Below the pieces are notes generated by a model that was given only the letters and a program-made list of their open reading frames with translations, was not told where the DNA came from and searched no databases. Of a DNA stretch of 59,474 nucleotides, positions 56,835 through 59,474 are shown one piece after another; position 1 is the first letter of the stretch, and the number at the start of each line of letters is the position of its first letter. A program made the position numbers and the translations under genes. Source of the DNA: Devosia sp. Root685 (lineage in GTDB: Bacteria > Pseudomonadota > Alphaproteobacteria > Rhizobiales > Devosiaceae); NCBI RefSeq assembly GCF_001427875.1, contig NZ_LMHK01000004.1, forward strand, positions 1-59,474, given 5' to 3'.

Positions 56835-58874
56835 TCAGAATTCGTCCCAGTCAGCCGCCAGCGCGGCATTGCCCCTAGCTTTAAGAACAGGGGCAGCCGG
56901 GCGCCGCACTTGAACCGCAGGTTCGGTCCGGGCGTCATCGACGGTAAAAATATCGACCACCCGATCAAGCTCGGCTGCCTGCGACTCGGTCTGTTCGATG
57001 GCCGCATTGGTCTGTTCCACCAGCGCCGCATTGTGCTGGGTCATCTCGTCCATCACCCGCACCGAACTGCCCACTTCTTCGATGGCCCGAGCCTGCTCCC
57101 TGCTGGCCTTGGCAATGGTCTGCATCACCTCGGCATTGCGCGCCACCGCCTCGAGCATGCTTTCAAGCTTGTTGGCCGCGGTCGAGACCAGCCGCGACCC
57201 CCCGCTCACCTCCATGGCGCTTTTCTCGATCAGTTCCTTGACCTCTGCCGAGGCCTGCGCTGCCGATTGCGCCAGGCGCCGCACTTCGACGGCGACCACC
57301 GCAAAACCCTTGCCGGCCTCACCCGCCCGCGCCGCTTCCACCGAAGCGTTGAGGGCAAGCAGGTTGGTCTGGAAGGCGATGTCGTCGATCATGCCGATAA
57401 TATTGGAAATCTTGGCCGACGATTGGGTGATGCGTTCCATGGCCTCATTGGCTTCGCCCATCACCACACCGGTCGCCTCCGCCTCGCGCGACACGCTGTC
57501 GGCATCGGCCCCGGCCTTCCCGGCCAGTTCCGCATTGCTGGCGACGGTCGAAGCCAACTGCTCCATGGCGGCCGAGGTTTCTTCGATCGTCGCGGCCTGT
57601 TTGGTGGTGCGTTCGGACAGGTCATTGGCCCCCGACAGGATTTCTCCCGTTGCCGTCTTGAGGGCCCGCGAGGTCACGCGCAATTGGCCGATAACATCGC
57701 ATAATTTGTCGGCGACGCCATTGGTATCGCCGCTCAATTTGGCAAAGGCGCCCTGATAGTTCCCCGCCATCCGGTGGGTCAGGTCCGCCTCGGCGAGCCG
57801 CGCGAGCACTTCCCCGGTTTCCGTCAGCCCGCGATCCACCGTCTCCACCAATTTGTTGACGCTATCGGCAAGACTGTTGAGTTCGGGATCGGCGAACTGG
57901 GCATGCACGCGCTTGGAAAAATCGCCGGCAATGGCGGCATCAACCACTTCGCCAAAGGCGGCTTGCAGGGCGACCATCATATCGGTGCGCTCCACGCGCC
58001 GTCGCTGCGAGGCGAGCCGCTCTTCCTCGGTCATTTCCGTCATCTTGAGCCCATTGGCGCGAAACACCTCGACGGACTTGGCCATGGCGCCCATTTCATT
58101 GCTGCGCGCCACATAGGGCACGACGGTGTCATAGTCGCCGCCCGAAATGGCCTCCATGACCTTGGCCAGCCGGGGCACCGGCGCCAGCAGCAGCCGCGCG
58201 ACGAAAAATCCGCCAATGCCCAGAATCACCAATACGCCACCCCCAACCGCCAGCAGCAATTGCAGCAATTGCTGGATCGTGCCGTCCACCCTTGCCCGGT
58301 CGACGCCGACATAGAGGACGCCAATCGCCTTGCCGCCCTGATCGACGATCGGCTGATAGGCCGTGTAATAGGGCCGTCCGACAATGGTCGCCTCGCCGAA
58401 ATAGGTTTTGCCCGACATCACCGATTCATAGGCCGGGCTGGTCTGGCCCAGGGTCGTACCGAGAATACGTTCCCCCTTTTCATCGACGATCGTCGTGGTC
58501 ATGCGCACGAAATCCTGCTGCGCTTCGTCCCAGCCGAAGATCGTGGCGGATTCCCCCGTCAGCCGCACGATCGAATCGACGATGTCGTGATTGAGAAACT
58601 GGCGTGGCATGGCCCAGGCGACAAAGCCGTCGAGATCGCCGCTTTCGGCCCATTTGGCCTCGGAGCCCGGCAGGCTGCCCGAAAGGATCGTCGCCGCCGT
58701 CTTGAGATTGGCATGCTGTTGTTCGATCGCCTGCGCCCGAAGAGCCGTGCCGAGACTGGAATAGACCGCAAATGTCACGACACTGATGGACAGAATAATC
58801 GCCACCACGACCAGACAAACAATGGCCGAGGTAACTTTTACGTTGGCGATAAACCCCGAAATTCGGCTGAACAT
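56835..58874 (-). CDS. Cache-domain methyl-accepting chemotaxis protein
   Basis: A 679-residue transmembrane receptor. The first membrane segment (about 13-37) and the second (about 205-230) flank a periplasmic single Cache-like domain, with [17 protein letters not shown] and [25 protein letters not shown] typical of sCache_3/Cache_3-Cache_2. HAMP and signalling domains follow ([20 protein letters not shown]). The tail ends DWDEF. The ATG at 58874 has GAGGGGG upstream and starts MFSRISGF; the longer frame to 58919 is not needed. The ligand is unknown; organic acids are frequent for this class. Confidence 0.93.
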   Translation of the reverse strand: MFSRISGFIANVKVTSAIVCLVVVAIILSISVVTFAVYSSLGTALRAQAIEQQHANLKTAATILSGSLPGSEAKWAESGDLDGFVAWAMPRQFLNHDIVDSIVRLTGESATIFGWDEAQQDFVRMTTTIVDEKGERILGTTLGQTSPAYESVMSGKTYFGEATIVGRPYYTAYQPIVDQGGKAIGVLYVGVDRARVDGTIQQLLQLLLAVGGGVLVILGIGGFFVARLLLAPVPRLAKVMEAISGGDYDTVVPYVARSNEMGAMAKSVEVFRANGLKMTEMTEEERLASQRRRVERTDMMVALQAAFGEVVDAAIAGDFSKRVHAQFADPELNSLADSVNKLVETVDRGLTETGEVLARLAEADLTHRMAGNYQGAFAKLSGDTNGVADKLCDVIGQLRVTSRALKTATGEILSGANDLSERTTKQAATIEETSAAMEQLASTVASNAELAGKAGADADSVSREAEATGVVMGEANEAMERITQSSAKISNIIGMIDDIAFQTNLLALNASVEAARAGEAGKGFAVVAVEVRRLAQSAAQASAEVKELIEKSAMEVSGGSRLVSTAANKLESMLEAVARNAEVMQTIAKASREQARAIEEVGSSVRVMDEMTQHNAALVEQTNAAIEQTESQAAELDRVVDIFTVDDARTEPAVQVRRPAAPVLKARGNAALAADWDEF

Positions 58875-59081
58875 GAAATACCCCCTCAAGCGCTCGATTA
58901 AGACGAGTTTACGCCCCATAGGGGAAATACTAACAGCGCGTCCTTAACTGAATATTATTCGTGATGTTCAGAAGAAATTTCCAGGTCTTGCAAGATAGAT
59001 CAAGGCTCAACAGTCCTGCTAAATGGCTGTTTTCATTTATAGTTCAGGCTGAAAGCCGACGCCTGGCGCCCACCGCCCATG

Positions 59082-59116
59082 AAAAAGGGGAAAGGCGCCT
59101 TTTAGCGCCTTCCCCC
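59082..59116 (-). terminator. Rho-independent terminator of the partial chemoreceptor gene
   Basis: An inverted repeat of GGGGAAAGGCGC with GCGCC-TTCCCCC (one bulge) around loop CTTTTA, followed on the minus strand by TTTTTC. It begins about 33 bases past the stop at 59149. Confidence 0.7.
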
Positions 59117-59148
59117 TATACGAGCCGTCAAAGCGTTGGAATCGCGCT

Positions 59149-59474
59149 TTAGAACTCGCTCCAGTCATCAGCCTTCACCGCGGCATTGCCGTGACTGAGA
59201 TAGGCTTTGGCGACCGATTTGAGTTTTTGCTGAATGCCCCGTGCGCCTTGCGGTTCGGCAGGGCGTGACGCTGGGGCATTTCTGCGCTCGTCGGTCGCAA
59301 AAATATCGACGATCCCATCGAGCTTGTTGGCTTGCGCTTCGGTCTGCTCGATGGCGGCATTCATCTCTTCCACCAGCGCGGCATTGTGCTGGGTCATTTC
59401 GTCCATTTGCCGCACGGCCGCATTGACTTCTTCGATGGAAGACGCCTGTTCGCGGCTTTCCCGGGCAATGCCGT
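59149..59474 (-). CDS. Methyl-accepting chemotaxis protein, C-terminal part (cut by window edge)
   Basis: Only the last 108 codons are present. The visible part is the end of a chemoreceptor signalling domain ([26 protein letters not shown], read from the reverse strand to the edge), then a linker and a tail ending DDWSEF, an xWxxF tether for CheR/CheB-type enzymes. The sensor domain lies outside the window, so its input cannot be told. Confidence 0.9.
   Translation of the reverse strand, partial: GIARESREQASSIEEVNAAVRQMDEMTQHNAALVEEMNAAIEQTEAQANKLDGIVDIFATDERRNAPASRPAEPQGARGIQQKLKSVAKAYLSHGNAAVKADDWSEF

Overview
The window looks like chromosomal DNA of an alphaproteobacterium of the order Hyphomicrobiales (Rhizobiales), most likely a Devosia-like member of Devosiaceae. 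I infer this from the high GC content, from Rhizobiales-type gene neighbourhoods (ubiG/lysC-ptsP-prfA-prmC-DUF4167, then DUF3108-rpmB next to a SUV3-like helicase-S4-fdxA-carD run) and from dispersed GC-rich palindromic repeats in the spacers. No similarity search was run, so the genus is an inference. I saw no rRNA, tRNA, CRISPR array, complete insertion sequence or prophage.

Layout. 0.6-6 kb: an M23 cell-wall peptidase, a small VOC protein and clpB. 6.2-8.6 kb: one autotransporter gene standing between clpB and the translation-termination cluster. 9-16.7 kb: the leftward run lysC-ptsP-prfA-prmC-DUF4167, with ubiG divergent from lysC. PrmC carries an unusual in-frame segment encoded by repeat-like DNA. 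17-24.5 kb: ilvD, an aldo/keto reductase, a tight leftward operon comF-grxC-nitrilase-DUF1178-yjbR, and a rightward pair (methyltransferase plus P-loop kinase-like protein). 24.5-31.6 kb: carD, fdxA, S4 protein, SUV3-like RNA helicase, DUF3108 protein and rpmB, interrupted by a gene-poor 0.85-kb spacer holding two diverged copies of an 87-bp sequence. 31.7-42.4 kb: a YhhQ-type transporter, a membrane-anchored unknown, an L,D-transpeptidase lipoprotein, a heterodimeric ABC exporter with one degenerate ATP site, pyruvate carboxylase and a DSP-like phosphatase/sulfurtransferase. 42.5-52.4 kb: a GGDEF-EAL protein, an orphan OpuAC-type binding protein, and a branched-chain amino-acid ABC system (livK on +, livGFHM on -) split by a methyltransferase gene and a RES/Xre toxin-antitoxin pair with its own promoter. 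52.6 kb to the end: methylglyoxal synthase and four chemoreceptor genes on the - strand (globin-coupled, double-PAS, Cache, and one cut by the window edge), with no other chemotaxis genes.

How it works together. Most genes are core housekeeping: translation termination (prfA, prmC), amino-acid synthesis (lysC, ilvD), protein disaggregation (clpB), anaplerosis (pyc), quinone synthesis (ubiG) and nitrogen-PTS signalling (ptsP). The accessory and more interesting material is in the autotransporter, the toxin-antitoxin pair inside the liv locus, the chemoreceptor array and several families of palindromic repeats. The best candidates for something undescribed are a two-hairpin repeat present at 38.2 and 52.5 kb whose stem changes sequence but stays a palindrome, the repeat-derived peptide inside PrmC, and the repeat pair at 29.5 and 30.0 kb.
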